A stretch of DNA of 64,000 nucleotides, from NCBI RefSeq assembly GCF_032452875.1, contig NC_083868.1:36188537-36252536 (forward strand), in the 5' to 3' direction. A model generated the notes under the pieces. The model ran no database searches and was not told the DNA's origin. It was given only the letters and a program-made list of their open reading frames with translations. Within the stretch, counting starts at the first letter, position 1. Each line of letters opens with the position of its first letter. The DNA is from Bos javanicus. Its lineage: Eukaryota > Chordata > Mammalia > Artiodactyla > Bovidae. The position numbers and the translations under genes were made by a program. Shown here in pieces: positions 46,455 through 57,592 of the stretch.

Positions 46455-47171
46455 CTATATTAGATTTCTATGGCTTGTATAAAAAATGACTACAAGCCTA
46501 GTGAGCTAAACAATGCAAATTTGTCTTACAGTTCTGGACATCAGAAGTCCGAAATGGTTCTCAGTGACATAAAACAGAGGTGTTAGCAAAACTGCATTCC
46601 TTTCTGGAGCCCCCTCCCGCATCTTTTTATTTATTTATTTATTTATTTTAATTGGATGCTAATTACTTTACAATATTGTGGTGGTTTTTGCCATACATTC
46701 ACATGAATCAGCCATGGGTGTACATGTGTTCCCCATCCTGAACTTCCCTCCCACCTCCCTCACCATCCCATCCCTCAGGTTCATCCCTGTGCCTGAGAAA
46801 GAATTAATCTCAAAAATATACAAGCAACCCCATCTTTTTTTTTCTTTTTTCTTAGTATCTTGAAACCAATCTGATTTTCTTTGGCTCATGGCCCATTTCT
46901 GTTTTCAAAGCCAGCCATGGCTGGTCTAGTCCTTCTCATATTGCATCATCTGAAACTGACTCTACTGGTTCCTCCTTCTGCATTTTGGGACCCTGTGACT
47001 ACATTGGACCCATCCATATAATCCAGAAAAATTTTCCTTTTTTAAGGTCAGATGACTAGCAACTTTACTTCTGTATGGTACCTTAGTTCCCTTTTGTCAT
47101 GTAACTTAAACATACTCATAGTTTCCAAAGATTGGGGTATGGACATCCTTGAGAGGCCATTATCCAGCTAT
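46455..47171 (-). mobile_element. MaLR (MLT1-like) LTR, 5' LTR of the element above
   Basis: TTAGATTTCTATGGCTTGTA, GTCTTACAGTTCTGGACATC and GCAAAACTGCATTCCTTTCT lie left of an inserted L1; TTTCAAAGCCAGCCATGGCT, TTGGACCCATCCATATAATC, AAGATTGGGGTATGGACATC and GAGAGGCCATTATCC lie right of it. On the minus strand the order is LTR then interior, so this is the 5' LTR; no 3' LTR is visible to the left. Confidence 0.78.
46629..46830 (-). mobile_element. Bovine-type L1 insertion with 5' inversion
   Basis: 46629-46796 is the complement of the ruminant L1 3' UTR (tail as ATTTATTTATTT, then TTTACAATATTGTGGTGGTT, GAATCAGCCATGGGTGTACA). 46797-46830 instead reads in the plus direction as an ORF2 piece (GAATTAATCTCAAAAATATA, CAAGCAAC). 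Target duplication CATCTTTTT at 46620-46628 and 46831-46839. Inserted into the MaLR LTR. Confidence 0.8.
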
Positions 47172-47380
47172 GAGCATAGACTCTGCAGTCTGTTCCTTCT
47201 TGGTTTCTTAAATTCCTTAAAACTCAGTGTCTTCATACATAAAATGGGAGAATAAAAGTAGTTAATCTTCAGGGATGTTTTAAAGATTAAATGAGATAAT
47301 GAGCTTAAAGTGTTTAACACAGTACTTAGTACAAAATAAGCACTCAGGAAATATTAGCATCTACAGTTACTATTATTTTA
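47172..47380 (-). mobile_element. MIR SINE
   Basis: Complement of MIR with ACTCAGTGTCTTCATACATA, AAAATGGGAGAATAAAAGTA, GATTAAATGAGATAATGAGC, CACAGTACTTAGTACAAAAT and AAGCACTCAGGAAATATTAG. Near full length. Confidence 0.9.
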
Positions 47381-48064
47381 GAAGGAACTAAAGGAGATAG
47401 AATGACTAAATTTACAGTATAAAAAAATTCATATTTTTCATCCTAAAATATGTTATTCCCCAATTGTAATGGAAGACTATTTCATTTTTAGATTTTAGGT
47501 TGTTCCAAAAAGACTTTGGCATTTCTAAAACATAAAAGATATAATGTTATCATTTTAAGTAGAGAAAATTGTCTTTTTTCCTCCAAAGTAGTTCAAGTTT
47601 TTTATTGAGTAGAAGGTGAAAAAAATCAAATATATCTGGGCTTGAGATGCTACAAGGAAAATGTTAGTTGAAAAGTTCTTCAAAAATGAGGCTATCCTGT
47701 TTAATAATCCATACTACAGCAAAATTGGTTGTTATTTCCTTTAAATGAGCCCATGTTTGATGTTTGACAATTACCATTTGATTATTTAATAAATGGAAAC
47801 CTATTGTGCTGAGTAATTGCCAGCCTGCTGAGTCTGATAAGTGAATTTCTGATATGAAAATGAGATTAATAATTTAACTGTGATTTAGACATTATAAGCT
47901 TTGAATTTAGATCACATGTCTTATACCAGGGACCTCTGTTAAAAACAGAACTTGGATTTCATTGAAATAATAAAATAGTTTAAAGTCTCCTTAACATTTC
48001 CTTGTATCAAATTATCAAAAGACAATTATGACAAAGATGATCTTGTGATTTTAATGGTAGATTT
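47381..48064. other. Unique AT-rich block, candidate conserved noncoding DNA
   Basis: No repeat except a possible mariner-end phrase (TTAGGTTGTTCCAAAAAGAC) near 47497. 47690-47900 carries several TAAT/ATTA cores (TGACAATTACCATTTGATTA, GAGTAATTGCCAGCC). No open frame. Confidence 0.4.
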
Positions 48065-48080
48065 AGAATATATGTAGTCT

Positions 48081-48342
48081 CAAGTTTAGGAGAGGACCAC
48101 CTAAGACTCTGTACACACCTTAATCTTGTCGGCGACCCCACCCTTTTGAAACTTTGCAGAAGGAATGAAGATTGTTACTGCTTTGATCCTTATCACACAA
48201 ACCTGCCTGCCTATGTAACCTCTCCCTATTCACTGCCAGGGGCGGTGCACAGTTCTTGAGTGTCTAGCCTCCTGTGTTCCCCCTTTACCAGGCAAAGTAA
48301 TAAAACCACTCTTTCTTTCTCCTCCATTAAAAAAAAAAAAAA
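48081..48342 (+). mobile_element. Polyadenylated LTR-like retrocopy
   Basis: A GC-richer segment containing GTAACCTCTCCCTATTCACT, GGGGCGGTGCACAGTTCTTG and GGCAAAGTAATAAAACCACT, with hexamer AATAAA at 48299-48304 and a poly(A) run at 48329-48342, about 24 bases on. Near-identical flanks AGAATATATGTAGTCT (48065-48080) and AGAATATGTAGTTCT (48343-48357) look like a target duplication with small indels. It resembles the U3-R end of a ruminant class II (ERVK-like) LTR, copied from a transcript ending at R. Confidence 0.65.
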
Positions 48343-48344
48343 AG

Positions 48345-48698
48345 AATATGTAGTTCTTACATTTTATGAACCCTATATCCTGAACTGTCAGGCAGAGACC
48401 CAGGTAATATAATGTAATCATAAATAACACCCAGTATGCTCCTTTTAAAGAGTTTGTGTTATCCGATCAATAAGGCAAATCCTGTCTTAGTTGATGAGGA
48501 GTTTGGTCTCTGTGACATCTCAGAAGCAAAAATAATTAAAGATGGTACTTAGTATATTAAGACAGTTAAATAAGATTTATTCCTAATTTTAAATATATAC
48601 TTTAAAACAACCTCAAACATACCTGAGGGCAAATAACTGATTAAAATTTTCAATCTTCATAAAACTCATTACTACTTATATCCATTTTGGATACTCTT
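48345..48698. other. Unique spacer
   Basis: Nothing recognised. Confidence 0.4.
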
Positions 48699-51163
48699 CA
48701 GTTCAGTTCAGTTGCTCAGTCCTGTCTGACTCTTTGCGACTCCATGGACCGCAACACGCCAGGGCTCCCTGTCCATCACCAACTCCCGGAGTTTATTCAA
48801 ACTCATGTCCATTGAGTCGGTGATGCCATCCAACCATCTCACCCTCTGTGGTCCCCTTCTCCTCCTACCTTCAATCTTTCCCAGCATCAGGGTCTTTTCA
48901 AATGAGTCAGTTCTTCACATCAGGTGGCCAAAGTATTGGAGTTTCAACTTCAACATAAGTCCTTCCAATGAACACCCAGGACTGATCTCCTTTAGGATGG
49001 ATTGGATGGATCTCTTTGCAGTCCAAGGGACTCTCAAGAGTCTTCTCCAACACCACAGTTCAAAAGCATCAATTATTCAGCGATCAGCTTTCTTCATAGT
49101 CCACCTCTCACATCCATACATGACTACTGGAAAAACCATAGCCTTGACAAGACGGACCTTTGTTGGCAAAGTAATGTCGCTGCTTTTTAATATGCTATCT
49201 AGGTTGGTCATAACTTTCCTTCCAAGGAGTAAGCGTCTTTTAATTTCATGGCTGCAGTCACCATCTGCAGTGATTTTGGAGCCCCCTAAAATAAAGTCTG
49301 TCACTGTTTCTACTGTTTCCCCATCTATTTGCCATGAAGTGATACGACCAGATGCCATTATCTAAGTTTTCTGAATGTTGAGCTTTAAGCCAACTTTTTC
49401 ACTCTCCTCTTTCACTTTCATCAAGAAGCTGTTAGTTATTTTTCATTTTCTGCCATAAGGATGATGTCATCTGCATATCTGAGGTTATTGATATTTCTCC
49501 TGGCAATCTTGATTCCAGCTTATGCGTTTCTCATGATGTACACTGCATATAAGTTAAATAAGCAGGGTGAGAATATACAGCCTTGACGTACTCCTTTTCC
49601 TATTTGGAACCAGTCTATTGTTCCATGTCCAGTTCTAACTGTTGCTTCCTGACCTGAATACAGATTTATCAGGAGGCAGGCAGGTGGTCTGGTATTCCCC
49701 TCTCCTGAAGAATTTTCCACAGTTTGTTGTGATCCACACAGTCGAAGGCTTTAACATAGTCAATAAAGCAGAAATAGATGTTTTTCTAGAACTCTCTTGC
49801 TTTCTTGATGATCCAGCAGATGTTGGCAATTTGATCTCTGGTTCCTCTGCTTTTTCTAAAACCAGCTTGAACAACTGGAAGTTCACGGTTCATGTATTGC
49901 TGAAGCCTGGCTTGGAGAATTTTGAGCATTACTTTACTGGCGTGTGAGATGAGGGCAATTGTGTGGTGGTTTGAGCATTGTTTGGCATTGCTTTTCTTTG
50001 GGATTGGAATGAAAACTGACCGTTTCCAGTCCTGTGGCCACTGCCGAGTTTTCCAAATTTTCTGGCATATTGAGTGCAACACTTCCACAGCATCATCTTT
50101 TAAGATTTGAAATAGCTCAACTGGAATTCCATCACCTCCACTAGCTTTGTATGTAGTGATGCTTCCTAAAGCCCACTTGACTTCATATTCCAGGATGTCT
50201 GGCTCTAGGTGAGTGATCACACCATCGTGATTATCTGTGTCGTGAAGATCTTTTCTGTACAGTTCTTCTGTGTGTTCTTGCCACCTCTTCTTAATATCTT
50301 CTGCTTCTGTTTGGTCCATACCATTTTTGTCCTTTATTGAGCCCATCTTTCCATTAAATATTCCCTTGGTATCTCTAATTTTCTTGAAGAGATCTCTAGT
50401 CTTTCCCATTCTGTTTTTTTCCCTCTATTTCTTTGCACTGATCACTGAGGAACGCTTTCTTATCTCTCCTTGCTATTCTTGGGAACTCTGCATTCAAATG
50501 GGTATAATTTCCTTTTCTCCTTTGCATTTCACTTCTCTTCTTTTCTCAGGTATTTGTAAGGCCTCCTCAGACAGCTGTTTTGCCTTTTTGCATTTCTTTT
50601 TCTTGGGGATGGTCTTGATCACTGTCTCCTGTACAATGTCATGAACCTCTGTCCATAGTTCATCAGGCACTCTGTCTATCAGATCTAGTCCCTTAAATCT
50701 ATTTCTCACTTCCACTGTATAATCGTGAGGGATTTGATTTAGGTCATACCTGAATGGTCTAGTGGTTTTCCCTACTTTCTTCAATTTAAGTCTGAATTTG
50801 GCAATAAGGAGTTTATGATCTGAGCCACAGTCCGCTCCCAGTCTCGTTTTTGCTGACTGTATAGAGCTTCTCCATCTTTGGCTGCAAAGAATATAATCAG
50901 TCTGATTTTGGTGTTGGCCATCTGGTTATGTCCATGTGTAGAGTCTTCTCATGTTTTTGGAAGCGGGTGTTTGCTATGACCAGTGCGTTCTCTTGGCAAA
51001 ACTCTATTAGCCTTTGACTTGCTTCGTTCTGTACTCCAAGGCCAAATTTGCCTGTTACTGCAGGTGTTTCTTGACTTCCTACTTTTGCATTCCAGTCCCC
51101 TATAATGAAAAGGACATCTTTTGGGGATGTTAGTTCTAAAAGGTCTTGTAAGTCTTCTTAGCA
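48699..51163 (-). mobile_element. BovB LINE, longest copy (about 2.5 kb)
   Basis: From the (TTCAG)n tail complement at 48699 leftward-to-rightward through thumb (49077-49358 frame), palm, fingers (49786-50409 frame of 207 codons: AGFRKSRGTRDQIANICWII), the linker (50494-50784 frame) and the C-terminal part of the endonuclease, ending at about 51163. Only the N-terminal endonuclease is missing. The palm stretch at about 49460-49480 is damaged; frameshifts separate all the frames listed. Confidence 0.95.
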
Positions 51164-51447
51164 ATCCTTTAAAGGAACAAGTATAGATAATTTTGGAGGT
51201 TGCAGTTTTCCGGAAGTTAATAAGTAACTGCAAGAGAAGAGACAAATCTTTATAGGATTCCAAATTGTATATGTAGATAACTACCCAATCTAGGAGGTGA
51301 AGCTTAGTCGCCACCCTTTCTGTTGAGTGGGGGCTGGATTTAGAATATAATATCAAAAGGGAAAAATAGTAACTTCACAGTGGACATACTTGGAAAGACT
51401 ATTTAACTTAGTGATTAAAATTAATATTACCAGAAATATCATTTGAT
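51164..51447. other. Possible ancient element, unassigned
   Basis: Contains GGTGAAGCTTAGTCGCCACC, CTGTTGAGTGGGGGCTGGAT and GGGAAAAATAGTAACTTCAC, phrases I associate with a widespread old mammalian interspersed repeat, but I cannot name the family with confidence. Confidence 0.35.
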
Positions 51448-51890
51448 GTTGTTGTTTAGTCGCTCAGATGTGTCCGACTCTTGGTGACACCATGGACCAC
51501 AGCATGCCAGGTCTCCTTGTCCCTCACTGTCTCCTGGAGACTGCCCAAACTCATGTCCATTGAATTGGTGATGCCATCCAACCATCTTGTCCTTTGTCGT
51601 CCCCTTCTCCTCCTGCCTTCAATCTTTCCCAGCATCAGGGTATTTTCTAATGAGTTGGCTCTTGGTATCAGGTGGCCAAAGTATTGGAGCTTAAGCTTCA
51701 GCATCAGTCTTTCCAATGAATATTCAGGATTGATTTCCTTTAGGATTGACTGGTTTGATCTCCTTGCAGTCCAAGGGACTCTCAAGAGTCTTCTCCAACA
51801 CAGCAGTTTGAAAGCATCAGTGCTTTGATGCTAAGCCTTCTTCATGGTCCAACTCTCACATCCATACATTACTACTAGAAAAACCATAAT
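51448..51890 (-). mobile_element. BovB LINE 3' end
   Basis: Starts TGTTGTTGTTTAGTCGCTCA. Minus-strand frame 51456-51785 shows the C-terminal RRRRGRQRTRWLDGITNSMD region. 5'-truncated in the thumb near 51890. Confidence 0.92.
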
Positions 51891-52118
51891 AGATATCATA
51901 TATCCTCTGAAAAGATGAATACATGATATGGGATGAGAAGAGCACTTCTCACTATTCCTAATTACTCCAAAATGAACTTTTTAAAAAAAAAAAAGTTCTC
52001 ACGTACTAATGCTGGTGTTAGGACTAAGCTGAGTTCCTACTGAAAGTATTCCCCCCACTATACCTCAACGCAATTATTTCTTAATGCCCAGGAAAAATAT
52101 GTGTGCATACATACACTG
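51891..52118. other. Unique spacer
   Basis: Contains an A12 run (about 51984-51995). Nothing else recognised. Confidence 0.35.
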
Positions 52119-52323
52119 GGGCTTCCCTGGTAGTTCAGAGGGGTAAGGAGTCTGCCTCCAATGTGGGAGACCCGGGTTTGATCTCTCAGTGGGAAAATCC
52201 CCTGGAGAAGAAGTGACAACCCATTCCAGTATTCTTGTCTGGAGAATCCCAATAGGCAGAGGAGCCTGGCGGGCTACAGGCCATAGGCTCACAAGGAGTC
52301 AAACATGACTGAGTGTCTTCACG
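52119..52323 (+). mobile_element. Bov-tA SINE
   Basis: Plus-strand copy, head GGGGCTTCCCTGGTAGTTCA, B box altered (GGTTTGATCTC). Confidence 0.93.
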
Positions 52324-52701
52324 CAGAGAAAAAATGGTTGTAGTTCTTCATATTTTAATTTGCATTCAACTTATTAAAATTACAGTTTAAATCAGGTCTT
52401 AAATCTGCAAAGAGAAATTCTGATAAACGCACTTAGAATTCTAATATTTTTGTTAAAATGAAAAACGTGCAATTTTTCCTTATTCTTTAATCAATGCTCA
52501 ATTGACTTGTAAGTTTGACAGATTAATTTCCCCTAAATATTTGGCATCACTTATAAATCTGATTAATTCAGTTTCCTTAGACATTTTAGATTGTGATTAC
52601 AAATTTTAACTCATCCAAATCCCTCCATCATTTCAAACACCTAACAAGAAAGGTTTATGAATCTTTAAAACATTTAACATTTAACCACTTTAAACGTAAG
52701 A
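52324..52701. other. Unique spacer
   Basis: AT-rich, nothing recognised. Confidence 0.4.
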
Positions 52702-52917
52702 GGGCTTCCCAGGCGGCACTCGTGGTAATGAACCCGCCTGCCATTGCAGGAGACAGAAGAGTTGTGTGTTCGATTCCTGGGTTGGGAAGATCCCCTGGAG
52801 AAGGAAATGGCGACTCACTCAAGTATTCTTGCCTGAACAATCCCATGGATAGAGGAGCTTGGTGGGTTACAGTTCATCGGGTCTCAAGAGTTGAACACGA
52901 CTAAGCAACTAACACTT
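52702..52917 (+). mobile_element. Bov-tA SINE
   Basis: Plus-strand copy with GTTCGATTCCTGGG near 52769, a nearly consensus B box. An extra AGAAGAGTTGTG lies in the tRNA part. Confidence 0.94.
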
Positions 52918-54080
52918 CAACTAACAGAAGAAGTCTAAATGTCTAGAATATTAAACTATCAAATAGTTAAACATATATTGTATACAAACAACTTATCTTA
53001 CAGTTATGAATTTAAAATCATAAGAACAAAATGTGTACCATTTATTATTTCATCTTAAAATCAAAATTCTAATACCAAATAAATAATCCTGAAAATCCCA
53101 AATTAAAACCCATAAGTTTAATATCAATCACATTTTCTTAAACATTTACATTAAGATGACAAATTCAACATGACAGATTCTCTAATGTTAAATTATCTTC
53201 AACATTTACACAGTTAATGAACAAAACACACACAAGTTACCATGCAGATTATAAAACCTATTCCTAAATTTAACATAAATACATGTCTTACTTCCTTATT
53301 TTCTCAATAATATGTAACATTTCTACTGCTATGAATGACATAGAGAGTCATTTGCTGACTACAGGGAAGAATGCAAAACAGGCTGGATTTATGATGTTAG
53401 TAAGCAAAGATACCAGCATATGGGAATCTGGGTTCATGTTTCAGGGTGATTTAGTTAGCATATTTTTAATAATGGTCCTTTCTTATAAAAACATAGCATT
53501 TCAATGTCTAAAAAGAGTTGAGACTTGGTATCCCTATGCAAACTGAAAATAATCTGCTTGTTACCTGGTTGATTTCTGAACCCTCTATATGTTTTACTTG
53601 CTTACCAGTCAGACTCATCATCACTTAAGGTCATTTTTACTAATCCATTGCTGCTTCTCAATATATGTCACCCATTTAGCTTTTTTTTCCATGGAGGAAT
53701 GCCCATAAAATTACCTGTTCCAGACTCCAATTAATCATTATGCCATGTGTCTCAAGTTCTTTGTTCTGTTCATCAAGACATAATTATTTTGGGGAATTTT
53801 AAACTCAGTTATCAACACTACAATTAGCATTGTTTGTTATTCATCTTTTTTGGCTACTGTAGAATGTTATTCATCTTTTTTGGCTACTGTAGAATGCCAG
53901 GAGGTGGGGAAAACAGACATTTTAAATCAACATCATCTTCCTGTTGAGCTACCATCTCAACACATATTCAAATGTAACATTTTAAAAATAAAGCAAAATT
54001 GTATTATTGTGCACATTTTGGGGACTTTATTTGGTTTTCATTTGCCCTCCAATGAAGAGCAGTTAGTACTCATCTGGACC
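52918..54080. other. Unique AT-rich DNA
   Basis: About 1.1 kb with no element apart from a 30-bp tandem duplication (53835-53894). The 87-codon plus-strand frame 53283-53546 has no recognisable domain. Confidence 0.45.
53835..53894. repeat. Exact tandem duplication, 2 x 30 bp
   Basis: TGTTATTCATCTTTTTTGGC with the following CTACTGTAGAA forms one unit at 53835-53864, repeated without change at 53865-53894. Confidence 0.97.
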
Positions 54081-54427
54081 TCTTGAGAGTCCCTTGGACT
54101 GCAAGGAGATCCAACCAGTCCATTCTGAAGGAGATCAGTCCTGGGTGTTCTTTGGAAGGAACGATGCTAAAGCTGAAACCCCAGTACTTTGGCTACCTCA
54201 TGCGAAGAGTTGACTCATTGGAAAAGACTCTGATGCTGGGAGGGATTGGGGGCAGGAGGAAAAGGGGACGACAGAGGATGAGATGGCTGGATGGCATCAC
54301 CGACTCGATGGACGTGAGTTTGAGTGAACTCTGGGAGTTGGTGATGGACAGGGAGGCCTGGCGTGCTGCAATTCATGGGGTCACAAAGAGTTGGACACGA
54401 CTGAGCGACTGAACAGAACTGAACTGA
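54081..54427 (+). mobile_element. BovB LINE 3' end
   Basis: Begins CTCTTGAGAGTCCCTTGGAC, ends in the tail GAACAGAACTGAACTGAAGC. A 109-codon frame (54083-54412) covers the C-terminus including GRQRMRWLDGITDSMDVSLS and is uninterrupted, suggesting a young copy. Confidence 0.94.
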
Positions 54428-54665
54428 AGCAAAAAGAATTGATAAAAGAGTTGTAAAACTTTTTAAAATAGTTTACTCTTTTCACTTGAATGTAGAGGTA
54501 CATAGTTTTATTGACATCTTGCTTGTATAAACTTGTGACTAACATATTGTCTAAACAGTAATCTAACCTTTAGTTGATCAGTGTCAGTGATATAAAAATT
54601 TTATGGCATAGGACTAAATATTAAAAACATTTTCAGTCCAGGCATTGCATATTTGAATGTGTGTG
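54428..54665. other. Unique spacer
   Basis: Nothing recognised. Confidence 0.35.
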
Positions 54666-54675
54666 TGTCTGCTGT

Positions 54676-54940
54676 TGGAGAAGGTAATGGCACCCCACTC
54701 CAGTACTCTTGCCTGGAAAATCCCATGGACGGAGGAGCCTGGTGGGCTGCAGTCCATGTGGTCGCTGCGAGTTGGACACGACTGAGCAACTTCACTTTCA
54801 CTTTCATGCATTGGAGAAGGAAATGGCAACCCACTCCAGTGTTCTTGCCTGGAGAATCCCAGGGACGGAGGAGCCTGGTGGGCTGCTGTCTATGGGGTCA
54901 CACAGAGTCGGACATGATTGAAGCGACTTAGCAGCAGCAG
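54676..54940 (-). mobile_element. BovA2 SINE
   Basis: Minus-strand dimer with target duplication TGTCTGCTGT at 54666-54675 and 54941-54950. Confidence 0.95.
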
Positions 54941-55157
54941 TGTCTGCTGTGGGCTCAGTCATGTCTGACGCTGTGGCCCCCTGGACTATATAGTCTACCA
55001 GGCTCCTCTATCCATGGAATTTTCCAGATAAGAATGCTGAAGTCAGTTGCCATTTCCTACTCCAGGGGATCTTCCCAACCCAGGGATTGAACCCACATCT
55101 ACTTGCATCCCTGCATTGGCAGGTGGATTCTTTACTATGCCACCTAGGAAAAGTCCA
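54941..55157 (-). mobile_element. Bov-tA SINE
   Basis: Minus-strand copy whose 3' edge was the target of the BovA2 on its left, so its outermost bases are duplicated. Head decayed (ATTCTTTACTATGCCACCTA). Confidence 0.9.
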
Positions 55158-55734
55158 TATATTTGAATAGATTATTATCTAAATCTCTTTTATATAACAT
55201 TCTAGTAAGTCATCAAAATGTATAAAAATAAATTGAGCAGGTTGACTAAGATTATTTATAAAACATATTTAGGCAATGCCAGACATTCAAGAGCATTGAT
55301 GAACTTGGAAATTCTTGACCATATTAAGTATGATTGATTATAAATATAGAAGAATATTTATGGTATGAATTAAAAACATTTGTAAAAACAGCTGATAAAT
55401 TTTCTTAACTGGTAAAAGACAGTGCTGAAAATATAAAAGGATTTGGTCCAGATGCTCTTTTATTTCTAGTCCAGTAACAATGTACCTAGGGAGTCCGTGA
55501 TGTATTTATCAGTATAACATTAATAATGTTTTTGCCTGGAAGTCACTTATTTGGAACCCAAAACCTACCAAGCATAATTGAAAGATAAAAAGACTTCTAA
55601 ACAATCAAAATTGTTGGTACCAAGGAAGCACAAGCATTAACTCTAGTATATGCATGTATCTGTTCACATTCAAAAAAAGATTTCATGTATAATAATACCC
55701 AGAAATCATAGTGCATAAATTTGAGCAATTCATT
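55158..55734. other. Unique AT-rich spacer
   Basis: Nothing recognised. Confidence 0.4.
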
Positions 55735-57292
55735 TTGTTGTTGTTTTTCAGTTGCTTAGTTCAGTTCAGTCAGTTCAGTTGCTCGGTCATGTCCAATTCT
55801 TTGTGATCCCATCGAATGCAGCACGCCAGGCTTCCCTGTCCATCACCCAACTCCCAGAACTTGCTCAAACTGATGTCCATTGAGTCGGTGATGCCATCCA
55901 ACCATCTCTGTCATCCTCTTCTCCTCTTGCCTTCAATCTTTCCCAGCATCACGGTCTTTTCCAAACATAAGTCTTTGCATCAGGCAGCCAAATATTGGAG
56001 CTTCAGCTTTAGCATCAGTCCTTCCAATGAATATTCAGAGTTGATTTTCTTTACAATTGACTGATTTGGTCTCCTTGCTGTCCAAGGGACTCTCAGAAAT
56101 CTTCTCCAACACCACAGTTCAAAAGCATCAATTCTTTGGTGCTCAGCTTTCTTTATAGTCCAGCTCTCACGTCCATACATGACTACTGGAAAAACCATAG
56201 CTTTGACTAGATGGACCTTTTTTGGCAAAGTAATGTCTCTGCTTTTTAATCCACTGTCTAGGTTGCTCATAGCTTTTCTTCCAAGGAGTAAGCACCTTTT
56301 AATTTCATGGCTGCAGTCACCATCTGCAGAGATTTTGGAGCCCAAAAAATAGTCTGTCACTGTTTTCATTGTTTCAACATCTGTTTGTCATGAAGTGATG
56401 GAACTGGATGGCATGATCTTAGTTTTCTGAATGTTGAGTTTTAAGCCAGCTTTTTCACTCTCCTATTTCATCCTCATCAAGAGGCTCTTTGGTTCCTCTT
56501 CGCTTTTTACCATACAGGTGGTGTCATCTGCATATCTGAGGTTATTGATATTTCTCCCGGCAGTCTTGATTCCAGCTTGTGCTTCTTCCAGCCCAGCATT
56601 TCACATGATATACTCTGCATATATGTTAAATAAGCAGGGTGACAATATACAGCCTTGACTTACTCCTTTCCCAATTTGGAACCAGTCCATTTTTCCATGT
56701 CTGGTTCTAACTGTTGGTTCTTGACCTGCATACAGATTTCTCAGGAGACAGGTAGCATGGTTTGGTATTCCCATCTCTTGAAGAATTTTCCACAGTTTGC
56801 TGTGATCCACACAAAGGCTTTAACATAGTAAATGAGGCAGAAATAGATGTTTTTCTGCAATTCTCTTGGTTTTTCTATAATCCAGTGGTTGTTGGTAATT
56901 TGATTTCTGATTCCTCTATCTTGTCTAAATCCAGCTTGAGCATCTGGAAGTTCTCGGTTCACATACTGTTGAAGCATATCTTTAAGGATTTTGAGCATTA
57001 CTTTGGTAGCATGTGAAATGAGTGCAATTGTGCAATAGTTTGAACATTCTTTGGCATTGTCTTTCTTGGGACTGGATTGAAAACTTACCTTTTCCAGTCC
57101 TGCAGCCACTGCTGAGTTTTCCATTTGCTGACATATTGAGTGCGACACTTATACAGCATCATCTTTTAGGATTTGAAATAGCTCAACTCGAATTCCATTA
57201 GCTCCACTAGCTTTGTTCATAGTGATGATTCCTAAGGCCCACTTGACTTCACATTCCAGGATGTCTGGCTCTCAGCAATTGTTCACACCATC
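55735..57292 (-). mobile_element. BovB LINE, RT region, two-part tail
   Basis: Minus-strand copy from 57292 (just before the RT fingers) to the tail. Frames 56601-56810 and 56741-57148 give the palm and fingers (EYIM, AGFRQDRGIRNQIT), 55980-56369 the thumb (MYGRESWTIKKAEH). A YADD-encoding stretch with the usual sequence lies near 56525-56540. Broken by several shifts. The right-hand 25 bases at 55735-55760 are an additional AAC-type tail. Confidence 0.94.
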
Positions 57293-57446
57293 AGATCTCC
57301 TTTTAAAAAAAAATCCTCAAAGAATCCTAATACATCCTTAGACGCCAGAGTTTTGTAGCTTTGAGAAATGCCAACCAATTGTCTATTTTTTGCCCCTTCA
57401 CTCCAGCATACGAAATTAGAAGACTGCTACGTTTAAGTGCAGTGTC
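57293..57446. other. Unique spacer
   Basis: Nothing recognised. Confidence 0.3.
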
Positions 57447-57592
57447 AAGATCTCCTGGAGAAGGGAATGGCTATCCTCTTCCATATTCTTATGTGGAGGA
57501 TTACATGCATAAAGAAGCCTGGCGGGCTACAGTCCTTGGGGTTCAAAGAGTCAGACACAACTGTGCGACTAAGCACAGCACAGCACACAGAG
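57447..57592 (+). mobile_element. Bov-tA SINE, 5'-truncated
   Basis: Plus-strand Bov-A body from AGATCTCCTGGAGAAGGGAA; the tRNA head is missing. Ends in AGCACAGCACAGCACACA. Confidence 0.88.

Noticed and set aside
47497..47535. Possible mariner or MADE-like end (TTAGGTTGTTCCAAAAAGAC)
   Set aside because: No matching inverted end was found within 200 bases.
54654..54668. (TG)n run as a microsatellite
   Set aside because: Only about six units; too short to be notable.
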